A stretch of 15,448 nt of DNA from Candidatus Gallibacteroides avistercoris (GCA_018714665.1 DVNA01000165.1:1-15448); one strand, 5' to 3'; positions 8,700 through 15,196 are shown, counted from the first letter of the stretch. Made by a program: numbers and translations. The notes: a model not told the origin generated them from the sequence alone.

Positions 8700-8721
8700 G
8701 AACTCAAAAAGACACACATAC

Positions 8722-9486
8722 ATGGATTTAGAAGCCTTCCACTTATTTCTTTGGGTCATGAGCGGTATAGCCCTCGTGGTTTTTATAGCACTTTATTTCG
8801 TAGAAGCCGGTTACGGTATGTTATTCAACTCCCGCTGGGGCAAGGCCATACCCAACAAAATAGCCTGGATGGTGATGGAGGCTCCTGTCTTTATTGTTAT
8901 GACGGTTTTATGGTATCTGTCAGACAGACGGACAGAGACAGTTCCCTGCATTATCTTTTTATTTTTTCAGTTACACTACTTCCAACGATCGTTTATTTTC
9001 CCGTTCTTAATGAAAGGAAAAAGCAAAATGCCCGTAGGCATCATGCTGATGGGGGTCGTATTCAATATCCTGAACGGATATATGCAGGGGGAATGGATAT
9101 TTTACCTGTCGCCAAAGGATCTCTACTCGATCCAATGGCTTACTACCCCTCAGTTTATCATCGGAACAATCGTGTTCTTTACCGGGATGTTTATCAACAT
9201 TCACTCCGACCACATTGTCCGGAACCTCCGCAAACCGGGAGACACCAACCATTATCTGCCCCAAAAGGGGATGTTCCGCTTCGTTACATCGGCCAACTAT
9301 TTCGGAGAGATTGTGGAATGGGTCGGTTTCGCCATCCTGACGTGGTCGGCCAGCGGTTGGGTATTTGCCTGGTGGACTTTTGCCAATCTGGTACCCCGCT
9401 CGAATGCCATATACAAACGTTACCAAACCATGTTCGGCTCGACAGCCATGGGGAACAAGAAAAGAATTATTCCGTATATTTATTAA
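8722..9486 (+). CDS. Steroid 5-alpha-reductase (3-oxo-5-alpha-steroid 4-dehydrogenase family, SRD5A-like)
   Basis: A predicted integral membrane enzyme that would reduce the C4=C5 bond of 3-oxo-delta4 steroids with NADPH, giving 5-alpha (allo) products. It is 254 aa, the length of human SRD5A2, and hydrophobic throughout with about seven membrane segments. The C-terminal half is nearly human-like: NIHSDHIVRNLRKPGD (159-174) and ANYFGEIVEW (191-200). By eye alignment with SRD5A2, the catalytic/substrate pair E57/Y91 is kept as E53 (MEAP) and Y86 (HYFQRSF). NADPH contacts N160, D164, R171, N193, R227 and Y235 are kept as N159, D163, R170, N192, R226 and Y234. The human H231 position is isoleucine here (I230). 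It is the first gene of a three-gene operon. The family call is secure; the physiological substrate (bile acid, hormone or other sterol) is inferred from the neighbours. Confidence 0.9.
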   Translation: MDLEAFHLFLWVMSGIALVVFIALYFVEAGYGMLFNSRWGKAIPNKIAWMVMEAPVFIVMTVLWYLSDRRTETVPCIIFLFFQLHYFQRSFIFPFLMKGKSKMPVGIMLMGVVFNILNGYMQGEWIFYLSPKDLYSIQWLTTPQFIIGTIVFFTGMFINIHSDHIVRNLRKPGDTNHYLPQKGMFRFVTSANYFGEIVEWVGFAILTWSASGWVFAWWTFANLVPRSNAIYKRYQTMFGSTAMGNKKRIIPYIY

Positions 9487-9498
9487 AAACAACGCTAT

Positions 9499-10719
9499 AT
9501 GAATTCATCCATACTCTTTACTCCGGGAAAGATCGGCCCGCTGACATTGCGAAACAGAACTATCAGAGCCGCAGCCTTTGAAGGGATGTGCCCCGGAAAT
9601 GCTCCTTCCGATATGTTATATGATTATCACCGCTCGGTAGCCGCTGGCGGCATCGGTATGACGACATTGGCTTACGCTTCGGTCGTACAAAGCGGACTCT
9701 CTTTCAATCACCAATTGTGGTTGCGTCCGGAAGTGATTCCGGGAGTAAAACGTATCACGGATGCCATTCATCACGAAGGAGCCGCCGCATCCATACAGAT
9801 AGGCCATTGCGGGAATATGTCGCATCGCAGTATCTGTGGATGTACCCCCATTTCAGCCTCATCGGGATTCAATATCTACTCTCCTACCATCGTCCGGGGT
9901 ATGAGAAAAGACGAAATTCCGGAGATGGCCCGCTCATACGGGAAAGCGGTACATCTGGCGCGGGAAGCCGGGATGGACGCCGTAGAGATACATGCCGGAC
10001 ACGGATACCTGATCAGCCAGTTCTTATCGCCTTATACCAACCACCGGAAGGACGAATACGGCGGATCGCTCGAAAACCGGATGCGCTTTATGCGGATGGT
10101 GATGGACGAGGTGATGAAAGCCGCCGGAAATGATATGGCAGTTTTGGTAAAGATGAATATGCGCGACGGATTTAAAGGGGGTATGGAACTGGATGAGACC
10201 CTGGAAGTAGGCCGTACTCTCGAACAGTGCGGTGCTCATGCACTGATCCTCAGCGGAGGGTTTGTCAGCCGTGCCCCGATGTACGTCATGCGCGGGGCCA
10301 TGCCCATTTATACCATGACCTACTACATGAAGCAACTTTGGCTCCGTTGGGGAGTCAGAATGGCCGGAGGATTCATGGTGCCATCGGTTCCTTTCAAGGA
10401 AGCCTATTTTTTAGACGATGCACTCAAATTCCGCCAAGAGATAAAAATACCCTTGGTATATGTAGGCGGCCTGATATCACGCGAAAAAATAGACGAAGTC
10501 TTGAACGACGGCTTTGAATTTGTCTCCATGGCACGTGCTCTGCTGAATGAACCGGGATTCGTCAACCGAATGCGGGAAGAGGAACAGGCCCGTTGTTCCT
10601 GCGGACATAGCAACTATTGTATAGCCCGTATGTACAGTAAGGAGATGGCTTGTCATAAAAAAATTGACAACCTGCCGAAAAAAATCATCCAAGAAATCGA
10701 AAAATTAGAAAATAAATAA
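9499..10719 (+). CDS. OYE-family NADH:flavin oxidoreductase, probable steroid ene-reductase (5-beta-reductase/BaiCD-like barrel)
   Basis: An FMN-dependent TIM-barrel ene-reductase of 406 aa. The barrel start LFTPGKIGPLTLRNR (6-20), the QIGHCG strand (100-105), and the family signature EIHAGHGYLISQFLSP (163-178) followed by TNHRKDEYGGSLENR (180-194) are all present. H165 and H168 are the likely pair that holds the substrate carbonyl. YVGGLISR (321-328) and MARALLNEP (344-352) form the FMN phosphate site. After the barrel come four cysteines (C366, C368, C374, C385), recalling the 4Fe-4S motif of BaiCD, BaiH and dienoyl-CoA reductases. The spacing is altered and the C-terminal FAD/NAD(P)H domain of those ~640-residue proteins is absent. 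It lies 12 nt after the 5-alpha-reductase and overlaps the SDR gene by 1 nt. The likely role is C=C reduction in a 3-oxo steroid (delta4 to 5-beta, delta1 or delta6). Family certain, substrate inferred. Confidence 0.88.
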   Translation: MNSSILFTPGKIGPLTLRNRTIRAAAFEGMCPGNAPSDMLYDYHRSVAAGGIGMTTLAYASVVQSGLSFNHQLWLRPEVIPGVKRITDAIHHEGAAASIQIGHCGNMSHRSICGCTPISASSGFNIYSPTIVRGMRKDEIPEMARSYGKAVHLAREAGMDAVEIHAGHGYLISQFLSPYTNHRKDEYGGSLENRMRFMRMVMDEVMKAAGNDMAVLVKMNMRDGFKGGMELDETLEVGRTLEQCGAHALILSGGFVSRAPMYVMRGAMPIYTMTYYMKQLWLRWGVRMAGGFMVPSVPFKEAYFLDDALKFRQEIKIPLVYVGGLISREKIDEVLNDGFEFVSMARALLNEPGFVNRMREEEQARCSCGHSNYCIARMYSKEMACHKKIDNLPKKIIQEIEKLENK

Positions 10720-11582
10720 TGAGAAAAAATTGGGCAATCGTTACAGGTGCCGACGGCGGTATGGGACGAGTGATTACCAAAGCGCTGGTACAAGCCGGAT
10801 ACCCGGTTATCATGGCTTGCAAGGAGCCGAAAAAGGCGGCATACGACATCAAAGCAAAAATAGAAACGATACATAAAGAAGCGATTATTGAGATAGAGCC
10901 TATCAATCTGCTCTCCATGCAATCTGTCCGTCAATTCGCCGAACGATTCATCCGCCAAAAAAGAGTCCTGGATTTGTTAATCAACAATGCAGGGGTACTC
11001 AGCACAGGATTTGGGATAACTGAAAACGGCTTTGAAAGGACGGTCAGTGTCAATTACGTAGGGCCCTATCTGCTGACACGACTGCTTTTACCGACCATGC
11101 AGGCAGGATCGCGTATTGTCAATACGGTCTCGTGTACCTACGCCATCGGTAAAATAGAATCGGAGTTCTTTGAAAAAGGGCGAAACGGCAGCTTCTATCG
11201 CATCCCGATTTACGGCAATACGAAATTAGCACTTCTTTTATTTACCCGGGAGTTGGCATCCCGCCTGTGGGAAAAAGGTATTACCGCCAATGCCGCCGAC
11301 CCTGGTATTGTAAATACCCCGATGATTACCATGCAACAGTGGTTCGACCCCTTGACAGATATACTCTTCCGTCCGTTTATCAAAACGGCCGAACAGGGTG
11401 CGGCAACAGCTATTCATCTGGCGTTATCGCCCGAACTGGCATTGGTCTCCGGATGCTGTTATGCTAACTGCAAGCCCAAACATCTGCCCAACAGGATATT
11501 GCAACACCCGCAACAAAAAGAGTTGTGGGATAAAACAGAACAACGCATCAAAGAGTTTCTCTCGCCCATAGCGACCGAGTAA
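10719..11582 (+). CDS. Short-chain dehydrogenase/reductase, retinol-dehydrogenase type, probable hydroxysteroid dehydrogenase
   Basis: A soluble NAD(P)-dependent oxidoreductase of 287 aa with a Rossmann fold. It has the cofactor loop TGADGGMG (9-16), NNAG (89-92), N112, S138, and the catalytic Y165-G-N-T-K169, then DPGIVNT (194-200). The C-terminal pattern SGCCYANCKPK...LWDKTEQRI resembles RDH11-14/WWOX-type SDRs rather than classical bacterial 7-alpha- or 3-alpha-HSDHs. K35 just after beta-strand 2 (ACKEPKK) suggests NADP(H) preference. Its ATG overlaps the stop of the OYE gene (TAATG), indicating translational coupling. In this operon the natural job is interconversion of a 3-oxo and 3-hydroxy group, so a 3-alpha- or 3-beta-HSDH, but the 17- or another position cannot be excluded. 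It ends 17 nt before a strong terminator hairpin. Confidence 0.87.
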   Translation: MRKNWAIVTGADGGMGRVITKALVQAGYPVIMACKEPKKAAYDIKAKIETIHKEAIIEIEPINLLSMQSVRQFAERFIRQKRVLDLLINNAGVLSTGFGITENGFERTVSVNYVGPYLLTRLLLPTMQAGSRIVNTVSCTYAIGKIESEFFEKGRNGSFYRIPIYGNTKLALLLFTRELASRLWEKGITANAADPGIVNTPMITMQQWFDPLTDILFRPFIKTAEQGAATAIHLALSPELALVSGCCYANCKPKHLPNRILQHPQQKELWDKTEQRIKEFLSPIATE

Positions 11583-11599
11583 CCTCTTTACCCCCTACG

Positions 11600-11652
11600 G
11601 ATACGCAGCCATCCTCTTTTTGAACAAAGAGGATGGCTGCGTATCTATTTTG
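11600..11652 (+). terminator. Strong terminator with 20-bp perfect stem after the steroid operon
   Basis: The arm at 11600-11619 pairs perfectly with 11626-11645 (20 bp, loop TTGAAC), and the right arm is followed by TATTTTG. It lies 18 nt after the SDR stop and marks the 3' end of the three-gene operon. The tail is only moderately T-rich, but the stem is unusually long and stable. Confidence 0.88.
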
Positions 11653-11722
11653 TTGGCCTAAAAAAAGTAATTCTGGTTGTTTTTCCCAAGATTCATATAC
11701 AACAAAGTTTCTCTTTTCCGAC

Positions 11723-11730
11723 TAAATTTG
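11723..11730 (+). promoter_or_regulatory. Candidate -7 promoter element for the flavoprotein-hydrolase pair
   Basis: TAAATTTG is an exact match to the Bacteroidota -7 consensus TAnnTTTG, 53 nt before the flavoprotein ATG. No TTTG -33 box is evident at the expected spacing. A start site near 11737 would give a leader of about 45 nt. Because it lies after the long hairpin, the pair at 11784-13390 is probably transcribed separately from the steroid operon. Confidence 0.5.
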
Positions 11731-11783
11731 TATCATGAAAATAAACGACAAAAGAGATCTATCTAAAATTCATACCCAAAATT

Positions 11784-12323
11784 ATGCCTAAAAAAGTATT
11801 GATTTTATCATCCAGCCCCCGGAAAGGAGGCAACTCCGATACTCTTTGCAATGAATTCATGCGCGGAGCAATCGATGCAGGAAACAACATTGAAAAAATC
11901 TGCTTACGTGATAAAAAAATAAACTATTGTACCGGATGCAGCGTTTGCAGCCAATACGGAAAACCTTGTCCTCAAAAGGACGATGCAGCCGAAATTATTG
12001 CCAAAATGCTGGACGCGGACGTCATCGTTATGGCAACTCCCGTCTATTTTTACACGATGAGCGCACAAATGAAAACCTTGATTGACCGCTGTTGCAGCCG
12101 ATATACCGAAATAAAGGACAAAGAGTTCTATTTCATCGTAACAGCTGCTGAAAATGACCGCTCCAAAATGTTACGAACCATAGACACATTTCAAGGATTT
12201 CTCGATTGTTTGGAAAATCCTGTTATCAAAGGAACCATCTTCGGGTTGGGGGCTTGGCTTGTAGGAGAGATCAAAAAACATCCGGCCATGCAAGAAGCCT
12301 ACCAAACGGGACACTCTATTTAA
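11784..12323 (+). CDS. Flavodoxin-fold NAD(P)H-dependent FMN reductase-like protein
   Basis: A cytosolic flavodoxin-like protein of 179 aa in the NADPH-dependent FMN reductase / iron-sulfur flavoprotein-like superfamily. The N-terminal loop LILSSSPRKGGNSDTL (6-21) is the FMN phosphate-binding site. TPVYFYTMSAQMK (85-97) is the loop that packs on the isoalloxazine ring. Between them is a cysteine-rich stretch, C49-x2-C52-x2-C55-x6-C62 (CTGCSVCSQYGKPC). In iron-sulfur flavoproteins this region binds a 4Fe-4S cluster; in many relatives the same cysteines are not known to do so. A further CC pair (103-104) follows. It forms a pair with the hydrolase gene 11 nt downstream. Its role could be quinone or flavin reduction or electron delivery; no specific substrate can be read from the sequence. 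Confidence 0.85.
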   Translation: MPKKVLILSSSPRKGGNSDTLCNEFMRGAIDAGNNIEKICLRDKKINYCTGCSVCSQYGKPCPQKDDAAEIIAKMLDADVIVMATPVYFYTMSAQMKTLIDRCCSRYTEIKDKEFYFIVTAAENDRSKMLRTIDTFQGFLDCLENPVIKGTIFGLGAWLVGEIKKHPAMQEAYQTGHSI

Positions 12324-12334
12324 AATCTGAAATT

Positions 12335-13390
12335 ATGACGGCTAAAATCCTTTTAATCGCTATTCTTTTATCCAGTACAACCACATTTACAAGCTGTACA
12401 AACAACAAAACACATCAAAAAATGGAAACGGCAACCTTCACCACTGAATGGGACAAAGTATTTTCCCGGAGTAACAAAGTCAATCACAGTAAAGTAACAT
12501 TCAAAAACCGTTACGGCATCACCTTGGTGGCCGATCTCTATATACCGCAAAACGCCTCCGGAAAACTTCCGGCAATTGCTGTCAGCGGACCATTCGGAGC
12601 TGTCAAGGAACAATCGTCAGGCCTTTACGCCCAAACAATGGCCGAACGCGGGTTTCTAACCATCGCTTTCGATCCCTCCTATACAGGAGAAAGCGGCGGT
12701 ACACCCCGCTATGTAGCTTCGCCAGACATCAACACCGAAGATTTCTGTGCCGCTATCGACTTTCTCTCCATCCGCAACGACGTGGATCCCGAACGGATAG
12801 GTATCATCGGCATTTGCGGATGGGGTGGTTTTGCACTGAATGCTGCGGCCATTGATACCCGAATCAAAGCTACGGTTACCGCTACCATGTACGACATGAG
12901 CCGTGTCAATGCCAATGGATATTTCGATGCCATGACTCCCGACCAACGCTATGAGTTACGTAAACAACTCAATGCGCAACGGACTCTCGATGCCCAAAAC
13001 GGCTCGTATGCCCTTGCCGGAGGTGTGGTAGATCCTCTACCCGAGGATGCACCTCAATTTGTAAAAGATTACTACACTTATTACAAAACCTCGCGCGGAT
13101 ATCATCCCCGTTCCCTCAACTCCAACAACGGATGGAATAAAACCTCTTCGCTTTCCTTCATCAATATGCCAATACTGACTTACAGCGACGAGATACGCAG
13201 CGCCGTTCTGATGATTCACGGGGAGAATGCCCATTCCCGTTATTTCAGTGAAGATGCATTCAAAAAATTGAAGGGCGATAACAAAGAGTTGCTGATTATT
13301 CCCGGAGCCAATCATACCGACTTGTATGACCAGATGGAAATCATCCCGTTCGACAAACTGGAATCGTTCTTCAAAGAGTATCTTAAATAG
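12335..13390 (+). CDS. Alpha/beta hydrolase (YcjY/dienelactone-hydrolase-like), predicted lipoprotein
   Basis: I chose the ATG at 12335 (351 aa). The frame is open further upstream into the flavoprotein gene, but only this start gives a clean signal peptide: MTAKILLIAILLSSTTTFTSC, with a lipobox-like FTSC at residues 18-21. The protein is therefore probably lipid-anchored through C21 and faces the periplasm or surface. The hydrolase core starts near residue 53 (VTFKNRYGITLVADLYIP) and carries FDPSYTGESGG (112-122). The nucleophile elbow IGICGWGGFALNAA has cysteine C161 where most alpha/beta hydrolases have serine, as in dienelactone hydrolase. H327 (PGANHTDLYD) is the likely catalytic histidine; the catalytic acid is not obvious. 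Ester, lactone or conjugate cleavage is possible, but the substrate is unknown. It is cotranscribed with the flavoprotein. Confidence 0.8.
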   Translation: MTAKILLIAILLSSTTTFTSCTNNKTHQKMETATFTTEWDKVFSRSNKVNHSKVTFKNRYGITLVADLYIPQNASGKLPAIAVSGPFGAVKEQSSGLYAQTMAERGFLTIAFDPSYTGESGGTPRYVASPDINTEDFCAAIDFLSIRNDVDPERIGIIGICGWGGFALNAAAIDTRIKATVTATMYDMSRVNANGYFDAMTPDQRYELRKQLNAQRTLDAQNGSYALAGGVVDPLPEDAPQFVKDYYTYYKTSRGYHPRSLNSNNGWNKTSSLSFINMPILTYSDEIRSAVLMIHGENAHSRYFSEDAFKKLKGDNKELLIIPGANHTDLYDQMEIIPFDKLESFFKEYLK

Positions 13391-13410
13391 AGAAAACCGC
13401 CCCTCGTTCA

Positions 13411-13467
13411 AATAAAAAAGTTACGCACGATCCATCTGCTATTCCTAAACAGATAAGGTCGTGCGTA
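13411..13467 (-). terminator. Terminator between convergent genes (mainly for the minus-strand transferase gene)
   Basis: The arm TACGCACGA (13422-13430) pairs with TCGTGCGTA (13459-13467). An inner ATCTG/CAGAT extension and a small mismatch bulge complete the stem. Read on the minus strand the stem is followed by ACTTTTTTATT, a good U-tract; read on the plus strand the tail is TTATTTG. It lies between the hydrolase stop and the transferase stop and could serve both. Confidence 0.78.
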
Positions 13468-13489
13468 TTATTTGTACGAGACTCGTTTA

Positions 13490-15196
13490 TTACGGATAAA
13501 CCAGATGTAAACGTTTGAACATCTCTATATCTTCTGGTTTCAAACCTGCTTTATCCAGACTTAATGGCCGATTATGATCATTTAAATAGTAGCGGGGTAG
13601 AACCGTAAAGAGAGTATCGACTACCGATAACTTCTCATCCCTGTATGGTGTTTCAACCCCGCCGAGCGACAACAACGTATGGAAAACTACCTGGCTCGAC
13701 ATGGCACACTCCCGATGCTGCTCTGCTACGGAAAGTATTTGGGGATACCGGACGATATAGGAATCGGACATCCAGATCACAAAGGGGACGTGTATCTGAT
13801 AATAATCCGGTACGGGAGAGGAATGGAGAAACAATTTACGATTGTCGTCAAAAAGATCCTCCCCGTGATCCGAAATATAGACCATGGCCGCATCGGCTCC
13901 CGTAGCCGAAAGTTTATCGACAATCAATCCCAGAATATAGTCGGTATAATAAATGGTATTGTCAAAAGCATTTACCAAGTTTTGCCGCATCTTGAAACTC
14001 ACCTCGTCAATATTGTCGGGTTGGTATGGAGCCATTTCGGCCGGGTAACGTTCCCGATAATTAAAATGCGAACCGTATGTATGCAGCACAATAAAAAGTT
14101 TCTGGTCTCCTTCTTGTAGTAACCTGTCGAGCAGTTTTACCAACTCCTCATCATACGGATTAAACTTCTCGTCCGTAACATTTTGTTTCAGAAAGAGAGA
14201 GATATCCGCCTCTTCTGCAAAAAAATCTATCAACGAACCGTTAGGACGTTGATTGGAGAAAAACACCGTTTTAAATCCTGCTTCCTTGAAAGCGGTTATA
14301 ACACTTTTCTGGCTATATATAATATCGGCCTGCTCTGCCGAAGCCGCTGACAAAATCAACGGTACACTCTTATGGGTAGCATTTGACTGCGTAAGAACAT
14401 CTGAAAAGAATACCAGATTGGACATCGTCGAAAGACGGGGTGTCGTATTTCTTTCATAACCGTATAATCCCCAATTCAAAGGACGGGAGGTCTCCCCGAC
14501 TACCATCACGTAAATCTCCCGACAATCGGCATCGTGGGTCGATTTTGCATGAAATCTGAAATCCTTTGAAGTTTCATGGTAATTTTCCGAGGCAGCCCAC
14601 CGGATATACGCATACTTCATGTTACGCAAAACATTCACTGGATAAATGTCTCGATATACCCGAAAATCTGGCTCTTTGTGATACGCCCATGCCGTAAAAG
14701 CCAATCCTACCAGAAATAGCCCTATTCCGGAAAGAATAGTCCTAACCTGAAAACAGGGAGACAATTTTTCAGAAGAACGAATGGAATAAACAGCCAACAC
14801 CAATGCCGGGACATAAAGTAGAATCACCCCAATAATCGGCGGAAGAAGTTTATCCAACAACTCCAATATTTCCATAGAATTGGTAGTGCAGACATTCAAA
14901 AACATATCAGTGGCAATTATCGATCCGCCAAACAGGTACAACAAAACCAGCTGAAATGCACCTAAGATATGTATCGGTAGCAATATTCCAAAAACGATAC
15001 CGGGTTTCCGTACAACCGACAAAACCACCGTATACAACGACAAGGGTAATAAAATAAAGGCAGTTACTACAATTGCCGACATGGGTTCCGTACCAAGCAG
15101 CAAGAGTGTCGGAACCATCATAACCACCAAGAAATAAAAATAAAGAGTTTTTTGTTTAAACAACCACTCCTTAAACATATTCCTAAAACGCTTCAT
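13490..15196 (-). CDS. eptA: Phosphoethanolamine transferase (EptA-like, sulfatase-fold, inner membrane)
   Basis: An inner-membrane enzyme of 568 aa that would transfer phosphoethanolamine from phosphatidylethanolamine to lipid A or another envelope glycan, lowering negative charge. Five N-terminal membrane helices (about 18-37, 39-61, 66-89, 118-137, 152-171) precede a periplasmic alkaline-phosphatase-fold domain starting near 225. TNSMEILELL (105-114) resembles the conserved TNxxE segment of EptA. VVGETSRPLNWGLYGYERNT (232-251) holds E235 and the predicted nucleophile T236. H372 and H376 (LHTYGSHFNY), D443/H444 (YISDHGEDLFD) and H458 (LHSSP) complete the zinc and substrate site. The start overlaps the end of an OMP85-type gene by 14 nt, so translation is likely coupled. 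The family is firm; the acceptor (lipid A, core sugar or glycan) is not proven. Confidence 0.9.
   Translation of the reverse strand: MKRFRNMFKEWLFKQKTLYFYFLVVMMVPTLLLLGTEPMSAIVVTAFILLPLSLYTVVLSVVRKPGIVFGILLPIHILGAFQLVLLYLFGGSIIATDMFLNVCTTNSMEILELLDKLLPPIIGVILLYVPALVLAVYSIRSSEKLSPCFQVRTILSGIGLFLVGLAFTAWAYHKEPDFRVYRDIYPVNVLRNMKYAYIRWAASENYHETSKDFRFHAKSTHDADCREIYVMVVGETSRPLNWGLYGYERNTTPRLSTMSNLVFFSDVLTQSNATHKSVPLILSAASAEQADIIYSQKSVITAFKEAGFKTVFFSNQRPNGSLIDFFAEEADISLFLKQNVTDEKFNPYDEELVKLLDRLLQEGDQKLFIVLHTYGSHFNYRERYPAEMAPYQPDNIDEVSFKMRQNLVNAFDNTIYYTDYILGLIVDKLSATGADAAMVYISDHGEDLFDDNRKLFLHSSPVPDYYQIHVPFVIWMSDSYIVRYPQILSVAEQHRECAMSSQVVFHTLLSLGGVETPYRDEKLSVVDTLFTVLPRYYLNDHNRPLSLDKAGLKPEDIEMFKRLHLVYP

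Noticed and set aside
9007..9492. A 161-codon open frame on the minus strand opposite the 5-alpha-reductase gene.
   Set aside because: It is antisense to a strongly conserved gene, has no recognisable motif and lacks a promoter; a codon-use shadow.
8673..9581. A 302-codon open frame on the plus strand overlapping the 5-alpha-reductase gene.
   Set aside because: It is longer than the real gene, but its translation is rich in Arg, His and Pro with no family motif. The frame starting at 8722 is a clear SRD5A protein, and this frame also runs into the OYE gene.
11735..11791. An 18-codon open frame whose stop overlaps the flavoprotein start; a possible leader peptide.
   Set aside because: Its ATG lies only 5 nt after the candidate -7 element, so it would have to be leaderless. 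The peptide has no regulatory pattern such as repeated codons, and no attenuator hairpin lies nearby.
12206..12334. Upstream extension of the hydrolase reading frame into the flavoprotein gene.
   Set aside because: The extension lies within the flavoprotein coding region in another frame, and the internal ATG at 12335 gives a proper lipoprotein signal peptide and 11-nt spacing.
13679..14119. A 146-codon plus-strand open frame within the phosphoethanolamine transferase gene.
   Set aside because: It is antisense to the conserved catalytic domain; its translation shows no known motif, and the minus-strand frame carries the SDHGE and GET motifs.
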